Positions 44,926-52,465 are shown, numbered from the stretch's first letter. The stretch is 64,000 nucleotides of DNA from Peribacillus simplex (GCF_900156045.1 NZ_FTMX01000003.1:434001-498000); one strand, 5' to 3'. Translations and numbers: made by a program. Notes: generated by a model from the letters alone, not told the origin.

Positions 44926-45561
44926 ATGGAGTGGATTTATAAATACTTTAGCTTAACTGCTGTTATTGCAGGATTAGGCTTTTTAATAAAGTACCTTATT
45001 CAGAGGAAAATAGATTCCTATTTCAATACAAAATTAGAAGATCACAAACAAGAACTGACTGTTATGTCTGAAAAAGTTAAGTATGACATAAGTAAAAAGC
45101 TATTCGATTTTGAAGCGTATGCAACAAAGAAACATATTGTGTATCCCGAATTGTATCAGCATGTATTTTCTATAAGTATTGAAATAACCGAATTATTAGC
45201 AGTAGCCGAGGTGAGATATTCTTGGGAACCAGACACGATTCATGATTTAACTAAACTTTCGAAGGAACAGGAGACAGAACTTTGGGATAAACTTACGGAC
45301 TTACTAATAAATTGTAGAAAATCACTCATGTACTTCGAGGAAAACGAATTATTTTTATCTCAAGAGATATCGGATCAAGTGCGAGAAATCTTTGTAGACT
45401 TGAATACTCTTTTAACAAACCTTTTCGAAGACCATGTCTATGATAAGCCTACTGTTTCTAAAGAAAGTAGACTCATTCAGAATAAAATCATTCGCTTAAA
45501 GAAAGAGTTTCATAAAGAGTTATCGTATAGTCACTATGAAGAAAATGAAGTAAAAGTATAG
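44926..45561 (+). CDS. Membrane-anchored hypothetical protein
   Basis: A 211-residue protein with one N-terminal membrane segment (LTAVIAGLGFLIKYLI, about residues 10-26) and a long, mainly helical, charged cytoplasmic part (KLEDHKQELTVMSEKVKYDI). I do not recognise the family. The ATG follows AAGGGGAATGACATT. Such anchored helical proteins are common among island and defence-associated genes, but function cannot be read here. The shared leader with the gene at 46087 suggests common control. Confidence 0.7.
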   Translation: MEWIYKYFSLTAVIAGLGFLIKYLIQRKIDSYFNTKLEDHKQELTVMSEKVKYDISKKLFDFEAYATKKHIVYPELYQHVFSISIEITELLAVAEVRYSWEPDTIHDLTKLSKEQETELWDKLTDLLINCRKSLMYFEENELFLSQEISDQVREIFVDLNTLLTNLFEDHVYDKPTVSKESRLIQNKIIRLKKEFHKELSYSHYEENEVKV

Positions 45562-45670
45562 CAATTATCTGAAGCATCCAATCACGGGTGCTTTTGGAAT
45601 TAACTTTTATTTATCTATCAAAAATGGTTCTGAATGTTTTACGCTATATCGTAAATTGCGTTATAAATAC

Positions 45671-45705
45671 AAAAATGCCCTTTCTCTCTTACGAGAAAAA
45701 GGACA
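45671..45705 (-). terminator. Terminator of the micropeptide gene at 45689
   Basis: On the minus strand TGTCCTTTTTCTC pairs with GAGAGAAAGGGCA around GTAA and is followed by TTTTTG. It overlaps the end of the micropeptide. Confidence 0.75.
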
Positions 45706-45787
45706 CAATTTCCGCCGCAAGTTGCATAAAAGCTGCAAGCAGCAATATGTACTCACTAGTAATTTCAAATTCACCTGAAATTTTCAT
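45689..45787 (-). CDS. Short hydrophobic peptide, 32 residues
   Basis: The peptide starts MKISGEFEITSEYILLLAAF and ends EIVSFFS, a single probable membrane helix after a short acidic head. The ATG has an excellent ribosome site, GGGGAGG, 5 bases upstream, and a terminator directly follows, which is the layout of a real small gene. The reading frame is open further upstream to a TTG at 45880 (63 residues) but without a ribosome site. It resembles type I toxin peptides or small membrane regulators in size only; no antisense RNA is proven. Confidence 0.55.
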   Translation of the reverse strand: MKISGEFEITSEYILLLAAFMQLAAEIVSFFS

Positions 45788-46048
45788 GTTAACCTCCCCT
45801 TCCCCAAGGGTACAGACACCCTCTGAATTCGATAAATCTCTGACTAAATTTAATAAAATATCTTGTGTATTTTTGGACAAAAAATATTCTATGTATTTTA
45901 GGAAGCTGTATGTTTGTATGTTTTTATGTTTTCTGTATTTGGGTTTTGGGTTATTGGTTTACGGCGAATGAATCTATTATACTGTTTTTAGTTATTTTTG
46001 TATAGATAGGAAAATTATTCTTAGGACTTTATAGGGTAATACGCCCTC

Positions 46049-46080
46049 CCTGTCGAATTAAAGTAGGAGAAAAGGGGGGA
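46049..46080 (+). promoter_or_regulatory. Leader with a Spo0A-box-like TGTCGAA, copy 2
   Basis: CCTGTCGAATTAAAGTAGGAGAAAAGGGGGG, with TGTCGAA at 46051-46057. It matches the leader before 44926 with one inserted A. Confidence 0.5.
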
Positions 46081-46086
46081 TTGAAA

Positions 46087-46401
46087 ATGGAACACTTAAA
46101 AACATGGAAACAGGAATTAGAGAAAGCGAATGAAGAACACCAAAGTAGCTTGGAAAATTTCATCAATGAAAGAGAAATGCTGCAATCAAAGAAGACTATC
46201 CTGCAAGAAATAATTTTTCATTTTAGTGGCGAGAAGGCGATTGAAGATTTTAAAATTCAAAGTGGTTATAATGAGATCACCAGTAGTTTGAAAAATTTAG
46301 AAAGCCAAGAACAATACGAATTAGAGGAAAAGCTGAAAATAAAGATTCATTACAATAAGCATATAATCGGTAAGATTAACTTAGAATTACCCGTACAGTG
46401 A
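46087..46401 (+). CDS. Coiled-coil hypothetical protein
   Basis: A 104-residue soluble protein that is almost wholly charged helix (TWKQELEKANEEHQSSLENF and EEKLKIKIHYNKHIIGKINL), probably a coiled coil. Not recognised. I chose the ATG at 46087, about 6 bases after AAGGGGGG; a TTG at 46081 is too close. It shares its leader with the gene at 44926 and is followed by a terminator. Confidence 0.7.
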   Translation: MEHLKTWKQELEKANEEHQSSLENFINEREMLQSKKTILQEIIFHFSGEKAIEDFKIQSGYNEITSSLKNLESQEQYELEEKLKIKIHYNKHIIGKINLELPVQ

Positions 46402-46407
46402 GAAATA

Positions 46408-46436
46408 GACACCCATTTTAGGGTGTTTTTATTTTA
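46408..46436 (+). terminator. Terminator of the 46087 gene
   Basis: ACACCC and GGGTGT around ATTTTA, followed by TTTTATTTT. Confidence 0.85.
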
Positions 46437-46578
46437 CCCATGCACAATGTAACAATCCTTATGTATCAGGGTGTCACCCCCTCTTATCCTTGTGTATATT
46501 TGGTCAAATATCGCTTCTGCACTTGTTTTACAGAACCAATCTGTAGAACTTTTTTATGCACAATTCCCCTGTAAGCAG

Positions 46579-46604
46579 AAAAAAAAGACACCTCTTAAAG
46601 TGTC
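46579..46604 (-). terminator. Terminator of the serine recombinase gene
   Basis: On the minus strand GACAC and GTGTC form a stem followed by eight Ts, overlapping the last codons of the recombinase. Confidence 0.75.
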
Positions 46605-47200
46605 CCCTCGTATTCTTTCACCTTTTTATAGAATGTGGCTTTCTTCATGTCCACTTCTTCCATGAACTTTACAGCTGTAATCTTTCCAGCTTTCCATTCC
46701 TTGTACAGCTTACCCCATTCTTTAGGAAGTTCTAAAACTGGTCTCCCTAAATGCTTACCCTTAGCTTTAGCAACCGCAATACCCTCGGATTGACGCTGTT
46801 TAATATTCATTCTTTCCTGTTCAGCCATTGACGTGTAAACCTCTATGATGATGTTGTTAATCATGTCGATAACCCATTCGTTTCCTGCTGGTACGTCCTG
46901 CATAGTGGTAGGAAGGTCGATAATTTTAACCCTGATCCCTTCTTTCTTGAAATGTTCTAAGTAACTCTTAATCAGGTCTTTATTACGTCCTAGACGGTCT
47001 ATAGATTTAATATAAAGGGTATCGCCTTCCCTCATAGCTTTAAGCAAGTTCTGAAAGCCCTCACGTTCCATATCCTTGCCACTAGCCTTATCACTGTATA
47101 TGTATTTCTCGTCTGTTACATAGCCCTTTACAGCTTCATATTGACGGTCTAAATTCTGTTCCTTTGATGATACCCGTACATAGCCGAAATTGATTCCCAT
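46595..47200 (-). CDS. Serine recombinase (resolvase/invertase family)
   Basis: A 201-residue small serine recombinase. The catalytic serine is Ser11 in YVRVSSKEQNLDRQYEAV; LYIKSIDRLGRNKDLIKSYL carries the conserved Asp-Arg-x-x-Arg region; the long helix E (IDMINNIIIEVYTSMAEQER) is followed by GIAVAKAKGKHLGRP and a C-terminal HTH. This is the Tn3-resolvase/invertase type. In an island it may resolve multimers or dimers of a circular form. A dyad-rich stretch directly upstream could be its site. Confidence 0.92.
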   Translation of the reverse strand: MGINFGYVRVSSKEQNLDRQYEAVKGYVTDEKYIYSDKASGKDMEREGFQNLLKAMREGDTLYIKSIDRLGRNKDLIKSYLEHFKKEGIRVKIIDLPTTMQDVPAGNEWVIDMINNIIIEVYTSMAEQERMNIKQRQSEGIAVAKAKGKHLGRPVLELPKEWGKLYKEWKAGKITAVKFMEEVDMKKATFYKKVKEYEGTL

Positions 47201-47235
47201 GATAAAACCGCCCTTTTTCTATTTGATAGTCTTAA

Positions 47236-47350
47236 TATACACCAACCGTACATAAAGATCAATTAGTTTATAGACGTTTATAAAGGTTTATTTTAACCAC
47301 TTATTAGACACTAATATGTTAGTTTCTTTACCGTCTATTATGGTGTACCT
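47236..47350. promoter_or_regulatory. Possible res site upstream of the serine recombinase
   Basis: TTTATAGACGTTTATAAA (47267-47284) is an imperfect palindrome. TACACC at about 47237 and GGTGTA at about 47341 are inverted. The roughly 115-base size and the position just before the recombinase resemble res sites of Tn3-type resolvases. Confidence 0.45.
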
Positions 47351-47489
47351 TTTTAGACTTGATTTCTTTAGGAAACTGTCACAATCAAACTTTTATTTTA
47401 AGATTCTCTTATAAAGAGTTTAGTTTTTAAAAGTCTGTCAACAATACTGTATAGACATAGAAATAAATAGCTAATTAGGGGGAAATCGA

Positions 47490-47606
47490 ATGGAAATAAC
47501 ACTGTTTTTCTTAAAGTTGATGTTTGTAGTGCTTAGTGGAATTGTTGAGATTGTCGGATTAGTAGCGGTGAATGTAATAGCAATTTACCTCCTATTCAAG
47601 AAGTAA
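47490..47606 (+). CDS. Short hydrophobic peptide, 38 residues
   Basis: MEITLFFLKLMFVVLSGIVE continues as IVGLVAVNVIAIYLLFKK: one or two membrane helices with a basic C-terminus. The ATG lies 6 bases after AGGGGG. It is a plausible small membrane protein. I do not recognise it. It is the second of three small hydrophobic genes in the island. Confidence 0.55.
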   Translation: MEITLFFLKLMFVVLSGIVEIVGLVAVNVIAIYLLFKK

Positions 47607-48126
47607 CCAAGTAAGCAAGTAGCTAATGGGCACCAGCCCACACAGCTGATTAGCGATAGAATTGACAAGGCAAAGGAAACCAGTAAGGACAATGGATGGT
47701 GAACACCTAAAGGCGTAAGGAGACTAGGCAAGACAAGGAGATACAGAACAGAGGAAAGAACAGAATACGAAGAATTTGAAACAAACGGATGAAATAACAG
47801 CGAAGGAAAGTAAAGCACTATGATGGATCTCAGGTCGCTGCGTGTGTTGGGGGAATGGATACTATGATTCTGTAATGACGGAAGCCACCATATAGGGGAG
47901 GGGGGTCTCTATATACTGGCCGTCTGGTGTATGAAAAATATACGTGATAGTTTCCAAACCTTTTGATGGAATTCATTTACAGCAATAGCGGATTGAAGAT
48001 CAAACGGGTATCACATTGCCTTACAGTAACTTGCTATAAAAATTTTTGCGGTGGATTTCCATAACTCGGTTAGGGAAAAAATGGTATAATATGGAGAGTT
48101 GAACACTGGGGAAAGAGGTGTTTTTA
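47607..48126. other. Non-coding purine-rich stretch with hairpin
   Basis: About 520 bases. A hairpin at 47621-47656 has arms GCTAAT/ATTAGC with an inner GGGC-ACCA-GCCC. A purine-rich stretch (about 47660-47820) follows, including GGTGAACACC. The minus-strand open frame at 47585-47818 is a by-product of this composition. TGGTATAAT at 48082-48090 is an extended -10 element for the gene at 48127. An origin, oriT or small RNA is possible. Confidence 0.45.
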
Positions 48127-48300
48127 ATGTCCAGATACCGATTGTTCCACATTCTAATCGTCCTGGCGTTCATGCCATGTCTTCTCTATAGTCTCATGGT
48201 CAGAACTCCACAGGGCGTCATAGTAACCTTTTTTGCCGCAATTATAGGGATTGGCTTAATGTTGCTGAATGTCTCAATCAATAAATATCCAAAAAAATAA
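48127..48300 (+). CDS. Small two-helix membrane protein
   Basis: A 57-residue protein, MSRYRLFHILIVLAFMPCLL, then a second hydrophobic stretch (VIVTFFAAIIGIGLMLLNVS) and a basic tail. The ATG follows AGAGGTG; an upstream in-frame GTG lies in that site. An extended -10 TGGTATAAT is about 37 bases upstream. Not recognised. It is convergent with the HTH gene, with a shared terminator. Confidence 0.65.
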   Translation: MSRYRLFHILIVLAFMPCLLYSLMVRTPQGVIVTFFAAIIGIGLMLLNVSINKYPKK

Positions 48301-48338
48301 GCAGGAATTAAGGTGACTTACCCTAACCCTGCTTATTT
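48295..48338. terminator. Bidirectional terminator
   Basis: AAATAAGCAGG pairs with CCTGCTTATTT, with a further inner TAAGGT/ACCCTA part, flanked by A and T runs. It lies between the converging genes at 48127 and 48323 and overlaps the end of the latter. Confidence 0.75.
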
Positions 48339-48817
48339 AGATAGTTACCGACTGTTTGCCTACTGAAACCCAACTCATTAGCTATCTTCGACTTACTCAT
48401 GCCTTGTTCAAATAGTAAAGTTATATTCAGTTTATCATTATCGGATAAGTATCTTTTAGACTTTTTAACGTCACCGATCTTCCCAACATCAATACCACAA
48501 ACATGACGCTGATCTCCCTTGAACAATAGCCATTTTGGTCTAGAATAGAACTTATGGTCACATTCGCTACACTCGTGGAGGATAATGGATTTATGGGTTA
48601 TGAACCGTTCAATAGGCGTTATCCTACCCGTACCGTATACTTGATCCAATTGAACCTGATATGCCTGATTTTCAAGGTCATATTTACCTTTGTACAATAT
48701 GTGTGCTTTGTACTCTTTAGGAGGTTCAATGGAGACAATTACTGTACCTGATGTTTGTTTAAATCTCTGTTTAAGTTGCCGTTTGATCCTTTTACGCTTC
48801 TTCTTATTATTTGCCAT
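48323..48817 (-). CDS. Zinc-ribbon and HTH protein
   Basis: A 164-residue protein. The N-terminus is very basic (KKKRKRIKRQLKQRFKQ). A zinc-ribbon-like CSEC and later Cys-His residues lie at about 85-110 (HECSECDHKFYSRPKWLLFK, then HVCGIDVGKIG). The C-terminus is a Hin/resolvase-like HTH: LLFEQGMSKSKIANELGFSR followed by QTVGNYLNKQG. It should bind DNA and may regulate island genes. Not assignable to a named family. Confidence 0.7.
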   Translation of the reverse strand: MANNKKKRKRIKRQLKQRFKQTSGTVIVSIEPPKEYKAHILYKGKYDLENQAYQVQLDQVYGTGRITPIERFITHKSIILHECSECDHKFYSRPKWLLFKGDQRHVCGIDVGKIGDVKKSKRYLSDNDKLNITLLFEQGMSKSKIANELGFSRQTVGNYLNKQG

Positions 48818-48918
48818 GTTATTTCCCCCTTTATCGAAGATCAGAACCTTATTTTTGGGTTTTGAATACCCTAGTTAGCTACCCGTAAGTTTAAGCCCTT
48901 AGAAAGGCTGATATGACG

Positions 48919-49296
48919 CTATTCTTTAATAACTGATTTTCTACTTTTACTAGCATATAAACGCTTGTTATTCCTGTTGGCTATTCCCTTGCAAGTATCA
49001 CCGCAATACTGCAAACGGTAGTTATCTGTTTTGAATACTCTGTAACACCCTTTGCACTTCTTAGAGGAATAACTAGCACCTTGTTTAAGGACGTGTACTT
49101 GATAGTTTTCTTGTAACTGTTCGTCATCAGGTAATACAGCTGCTTCGAAGTAAGAACACCGTAATCCTTTGCTGATTGACCCGTTAACTACAGGACATCT
49201 ATTTTCACCTAAACACTTACCATTTAAGAAATTAGCACAGTTCTTTTCAGCAAGCTTTGAACATGCGATAACAGTGTTTTTATGACCTCTTTCCAT
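48919..49296 (-). CDS. Cysteine-rich VLP-type zinc-binding protein
   Basis: A 125-residue protein with about nine cysteines. KNCANFLNGKCLGENRCPVV and LRCSYFEAAVLPDDEQLQEN match the Cys_rich_VLP domain found in integrative and conjugative elements. A second cluster (KKCKGCYRVFKTDNYRLQYC, then GDTCKGIANRNNKR) looks like a zinc ribbon or MYND-like finger. I chose ATG at 49296, 8 bases after AAAGGAAG; GTG at 49305 is too close to it. Its role is unknown. Confidence 0.72.
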   Translation of the reverse strand: MERGHKNTVIACSKLAEKNCANFLNGKCLGENRCPVVNGSISKGLRCSYFEAAVLPDDEQLQENYQVHVLKQGASYSSKKCKGCYRVFKTDNYRLQYCGDTCKGIANRNNKRLYASKSRKSVIKE

Positions 49297-49320
49297 TTGT
49301 GCCACTTCCTTTCCTCATAG

Positions 49321-49348
49321 AAAAACCCCACCATTAGCTAGTAGGGTT
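49321..49348 (-). terminator. Terminator of the three-gene unit 50531-49334
   Basis: On the minus strand AACCCTAC pairs with GTGGGGTT and is followed by TTTTC, overlapping the stop of the gene at 49334. Confidence 0.7.
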
Positions 49349-49558
49349 ATTTTGTTTCGATTGTTGTCCAGTATCTGTATCTTTTAGCTTGGCATTACGC
49401 TGAATGCTGGAATACGGATTATAGAAAATGTAGGGTTTGTTTACTGCATCGAAATAGAGACGCATTCGTTCCTCATTTAATGGGGTTGGTTCTGTTGTGG
49501 GTTTTATAATTTCACTCACTGTCAATCCTTCAAGGATCTTATCTAAAGGTTTAGTCAC
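49334..49558 (-). CDS. Hypothetical small island protein
   Basis: A 74-residue soluble protein, MTKPLDKILEGLTVSEIIKP with NEERMRLYFDAVNKPYIFYN, not recognised. It starts one base after the end of the upstream coiled-coil gene, so they are coupled. The C-terminus is polar and glutamine-rich. It is the last gene of a three-gene unit. Confidence 0.65.
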   Translation of the reverse strand: MTKPLDKILEGLTVSEIIKPTTEPTPLNEERMRLYFDAVNKPYIFYNPYSSIQRNAKLKDTDTGQQSKQNNPTS

Positions 49559-49559
49559 C

Positions 49560-50237
49560 TCATTCCACTTCCTTTACTTTTGGTTTTCGTACATTTGGAT
49601 CTAAGTTACCACTGCATGCAGAAAACACCTGATTCTTACCAATCACAGAGTTACCTGCTTCGGCCCAATAGCTAAGATAGGTGGAATCAAAATCAAAGGC
49701 CCTTCGGAAACTTAGATTATTTTCCATCAATTCTTCATCATCTAAGAACTCATCACCGATAATTTCCATCAGGGGTTGTTGCTGTTTCCTAACTTCCTTG
49801 GCATAATCCGCAATGGCGTTAAGCAATTCATAACGAACTAATTCCACATTGGCATTTACGTCAAATTGTGACTTCGCAGACAGGTCTTTACCGTAAGTGT
49901 TTTGAATAGTCAGGACGTACTTTTTCTTTAGTTGTTTGAAGTCCCATTTCAATTCTTCTTGCAGAGATACGATTATTCTCATTTCTTTCTGTGTATCAGC
50001 AAGCTGTTTTGAAAGGTAAATATAATCACTCGTGTTATCCTTCGCTATCTCCCTATCTAACAACAATTGCGTATGTTGTTCCTGAAGTTCTGCAACTTTC
50101 TTATTAAGGTCTTCCCCACGCTTTTCCAGTACCTTCTTTTCTTCCTCATAGCTTGCCAGTACCTCTTTAGTGGCGTTGAACATAGTGCCCATATTTTCTA
50201 TAGACTGGTCGATCTTTGTACGATCTACAGTAATCAC
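49560..50237 (-). CDS. Coiled-coil hypothetical island protein
   Basis: A 225-residue protein. Residues about 15-110 form a long coiled coil (YEEEKKVLEKRGEDLNKKVA and KEMRIIVSLQEELKWDFKQL). The C-terminal part is globular and acidic, with IIGDEFLDDEELMENNLSFR and YLSYWAEAGNSVIGKNQVF. Not recognised; scaffolding or replication-accessory proteins can look like this. It follows the HTH gene by 12 bases and precedes the gene at 49334 directly. An AAGGAGGAAAT ribosome site precedes the ATG. Confidence 0.7.
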   Translation of the reverse strand: MITVDRTKIDQSIENMGTMFNATKEVLASYEEEKKVLEKRGEDLNKKVAELQEQHTQLLLDREIAKDNTSDYIYLSKQLADTQKEMRIIVSLQEELKWDFKQLKKKYVLTIQNTYGKDLSAKSQFDVNANVELVRYELLNAIADYAKEVRKQQQPLMEIIGDEFLDDEELMENNLSFRRAFDFDSTYLSYWAEAGNSVIGKNQVFSACSGNLDPNVRKPKVKEVE

Positions 50238-50249
50238 TTTATTTCCTCC

Positions 50250-50531
50250 TTAGTTAATTCCCCTTAGGGCTTTTAGTTCAATTACTCGTTTAATACTAAT
50301 TAACTCTAAATTTGATAATTTCAGTTCTTGGATAGTGTCAGAAAACTTACTGTGATAATGAGGTGTAAATTCTAATAAGTTGTTTTCCAGCTTACTAAGT
50401 GTGCCGACATCAGTTTTCATATAAGTGCTAAATTCACTTAACGTAAGGTTGCGTAATAGCCTTGTTTCTTTGATATGGCGATAGTCGTAAAGCTGAATAA
50501 ATGGGATATCGTTTTTGCTGTATAGTGACAA
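50250..50531 (-). CDS. Possible HTH (Xre-like) regulator
   Basis: A 93-residue protein. HIKETRLLRNLTLSEFSTYM with KTDVGTLSKLENNLLEF reads like an Xre-type helix-turn-helix (L..LS..EFS......T.SK.E). The remainder is helical. The start is a TTG 8 bases after GAGAGG. It heads a three-gene unit with the coiled-coil protein and the gene at 49334 and may control it. A weak terminator-like hairpin lies about 55 bases upstream. Confidence 0.6.
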   Translation of the reverse strand: MSLYSKNDIPFIQLYDYRHIKETRLLRNLTLSEFSTYMKTDVGTLSKLENNLLEFTPHYHSKFSDTIQELKLSNLELISIKRVIELKALRGIN

Positions 50532-50865
50532 TCCTTTTACCTCTCTTTCTTAGTCCAAATTTTTTGAAGTTACGGTAAACAAAAAAGAGTGAAGCAATTG
50601 CCCCACCCTTAACCGTAGCGAACCATAAGCCCGCCTTACTTTATAGATTTTGGCGAAGGTACTAATTACAGGTACCACAGAGGAAAACTTAATCTAATTA
50701 AAAAAGGGTATTCACACGACTGTGAGAGAATATGTGATATAACGGTTCATATGAGTGTGAAAGTAATTTGATTATGAAAATAAAAGAGGTATTAGACACT
50801 TTGCGATAACTGGGGACACCATAGCTAAGATTGCAAAAGAGAAAGTTGGAGTTGATTGAAAAATA
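50532..50865. other. Leader region with attenuator-like hairpin and possible gene remnant
   Basis: About 330 bases. On the minus strand GTGGGGC-AATT-GCTTCAC followed by six Ts (50581-50606) could be an attenuator before the HTH gene. On the plus strand 50775-50860 reads MKIKEVLDTLR, then after one frameshift ITGDTIAKIAKEKVGVD and a stop, perhaps a broken HTH gene. Both readings are tentative. Confidence 0.35.
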
Positions 50866-50896
50866 CAAATAAGGTGCTGCCATTACGTAGCACCTC
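50866..50896 (-). terminator. Terminator of the 50904 gene
   Basis: On the minus strand AGGTGCT pairs with AGCACCT and is followed by TATTTG, shortly after the stop. Confidence 0.65.
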
Positions 50897-50903
50897 AGCC
50901 TTT

Positions 50904-51116
50904 TTAATTTCTTTCTAAGTTGGCGTTAATCCTCTTTAATTGTTCCAGAATTTGTCCGTTTGATTTACCCAACTTTTCGTCAATTGCATCCAACCGACTG
51001 TTTACCTTATCGAAGCCTTCTTTAAAATCCTTTTTAAAACCCTCTAAATCTCCAGCCATCTTCTCAAGACCCTTTATGATCTCAGCTAATTCATCGCTTT
51101 CATTGTTTTTACTCAT
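50904..51116 (-). CDS. Small coiled-coil protein
   Basis: A 70-residue acidic protein that is all amphipathic helix (GDLEGFKKDFKEGFDKVNSR, then LDAIDEKLGKSNGQILEQLK). Such short coiled-coil proteins are common in phages and islands; function is unknown. AAAGGGTG precedes the ATG by 9 bases and a terminator follows, so it is a monocistronic gene. Confidence 0.68.
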   Translation of the reverse strand: MSKNNESDELAEIIKGLEKMAGDLEGFKKDFKEGFDKVNSRLDAIDEKLGKSNGQILEQLKRINANLERN

Positions 51117-51251
51117 TTCAACAACACCCTTTCTAAGGTATCTAAAGGATTCATACAGAGGTTTTATCCCCCCCCTAATTTATATCTATTGGTAACGAAA
51201 TAAAACGCCACACTCCTATTACGAAGGTCTAGGTATCGTCCGTAGAAGAAT

Positions 51252-51872
51252 CTACTCAATTAAATCCTTACTATTTCTCACATCTTCCACCTTCAAGCCA
51301 TTTTCGAAATGGATCGTTTCTGTATCCTTTAATTCTTTCATCTCAATGGCTTTAAACTTTGGTGTCATAGATTCCTTTTCTAAATTTAGAGGTGCAATGA
51401 TTAGCGAATCTTTATATGAGGTAACTGCTACATACAGGAGTCCACTCTGTTTTATAACCATATATTCTGTTTCTTCAGATGCCGCATATTCACCCAATCT
51501 ACCTGTAGAGTTAGCGATAAATGGTAAACAAAAGCAAATCACAATCAAATTCAATAATTTTATATTATCTGTAATTCCTGTACGTACTCCCTTAATAAAC
51601 GTTGAGTTAGTAAGCAAAATATACGATGGAACTTCTTTTGATACCTCTGAATGCATAAATTTTAGAAAGTTCCAACTAGCATAAATTGAAATAAAAACAA
51701 AAAAAGTAGCTGTTAAAGTTGACGTCATTGAGTTTATACTTAAATCGATAAACATAGCAGGCAACTTGTAATAGCTTTTATAACCAGTTTCATAAATATA
51801 AGTTATTCCATAACTAACAACTGTTAAAGTTAGTATGATGATAGCTGGATCTTTAAATTTATTCATAGACAT
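51252..51872 (-). CDS. Hypothetical membrane protein
   Basis: A 206-residue protein with three hydrophobic segments (about residues 9-27, 48-67 and 105-122) and a C-terminal domain of about 80 residues (EETEYMVIKQSGLLYVAVTS, then MTPKFKAIEMKELKDTET). Not recognised. GAGGGC lies upstream; ATG at 51872 or the one two codons later may be used. It faces the repeat-rich stretch at 51978-52155, which would be its upstream region. Confidence 0.68.
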   Translation of the reverse strand: MSMNKFKDPAIIILTLTVVSYGITYIYETGYKSYYKLPAMFIDLSINSMTSTLTATFFVFISIYASWNFLKFMHSEVSKEVPSYILLTNSTFIKGVRTGITDNIKLLNLIVICFCLPFIANSTGRLGEYAASEETEYMVIKQSGLLYVAVTSYKDSLIIAPLNLEKESMTPKFKAIEMKELKDTETIHFENGLKVEDVRNSKDLIE

Positions 51873-51977
51873 TAAGCCCTCATTTCTTTATAAATAACAC
51901 ATGTTACTGACTAGCTATCCCAATGAAGCCAACAAGGGCAAGAACAATAGTTACATATGGTAAGGACTCTTAGTTAA

Positions 51978-52155
51978 TAATCCCCGATTCAGGGACTAAT
52001 AACTGTCTACTAATCCCCCAATCAGGGATTAACCCAAGTTAATGTAGTTGGTCAAAAATCGTACAGGTTCATTAAGGGTTAATCCCTGAATTTGTGACTT
52101 TCAGAAACCCAGTCATATCAACTACTTTTGTTAATCCCTATATTTTGATTATTAA
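51978..52155. repeat. Iteron-like repeats TTAATCCCTGA
   Basis: Four related copies: 51978-52000 and 52011-52032, which are both near-palindromes of TTAATCCCTGATTGGGGGATTA type, 52079-52093 (TTAATCCCTGAATTT) and 52131-52155 (TTAATCCCTATATTTTGATT). The first two start 33 bases apart. They lie in a 590-base gene-free stretch and abut a very AT-rich region. Either replication iterons or operator sites for the membrane protein gene at 51872. Confidence 0.65.
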
Positions 52156-52465
52156 ATGCCTGTTTTATGGGTGCTTTTGGCGAACTAGTAATAGAAGAAC
52201 CTTAAAGATAACTTAAACTTAACTAAACTCTATTAACAGTACTAAGATCAAAACATTGTGAAAGAAGATCACTTTCACCGATTAAGAAAAACATAATAAA
52301 TCATCTAATAATAGCTATCATAGTAATAAATAATAGTTAATCTTTAAAATATGGCGAGGGTTACGAAGTAAACAAGCAATGTTGATCTTAATCTTTAATT
52401 GAAAATTCTATAGTATTAGTAATATATAAGAATCTCTCTTTCCTTAGTGGATTGAGGGATTTTTT
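52156..52465. other. AT-rich gene-free region beside the repeats
   Basis: About 300 bases with long A/T runs (for example 52288-52345) and several small direct repeats such as AATAATAG at about 52305 and 52330. No gene is supported. Together with the repeats it resembles an origin or a strong regulatory region. Confidence 0.45.

Noticed and set aside
45588..45971. Plus-strand open frame of 127 residues
   Set aside because: It is antisense to the better supported micropeptide at 45689 and crosses its terminator; no ribosome site.
47585..47818. Minus-strand open frame of 77 residues, leucine- and serine-rich
   Set aside because: It mirrors the purine-rich plus strand and overlaps a hairpin; composition artefact.
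51978..52155. CRISPR array
   Set aside because: Repeats are few, unequal in spacing and partly palindromic, with no regular spacers and no cas genes in the window.
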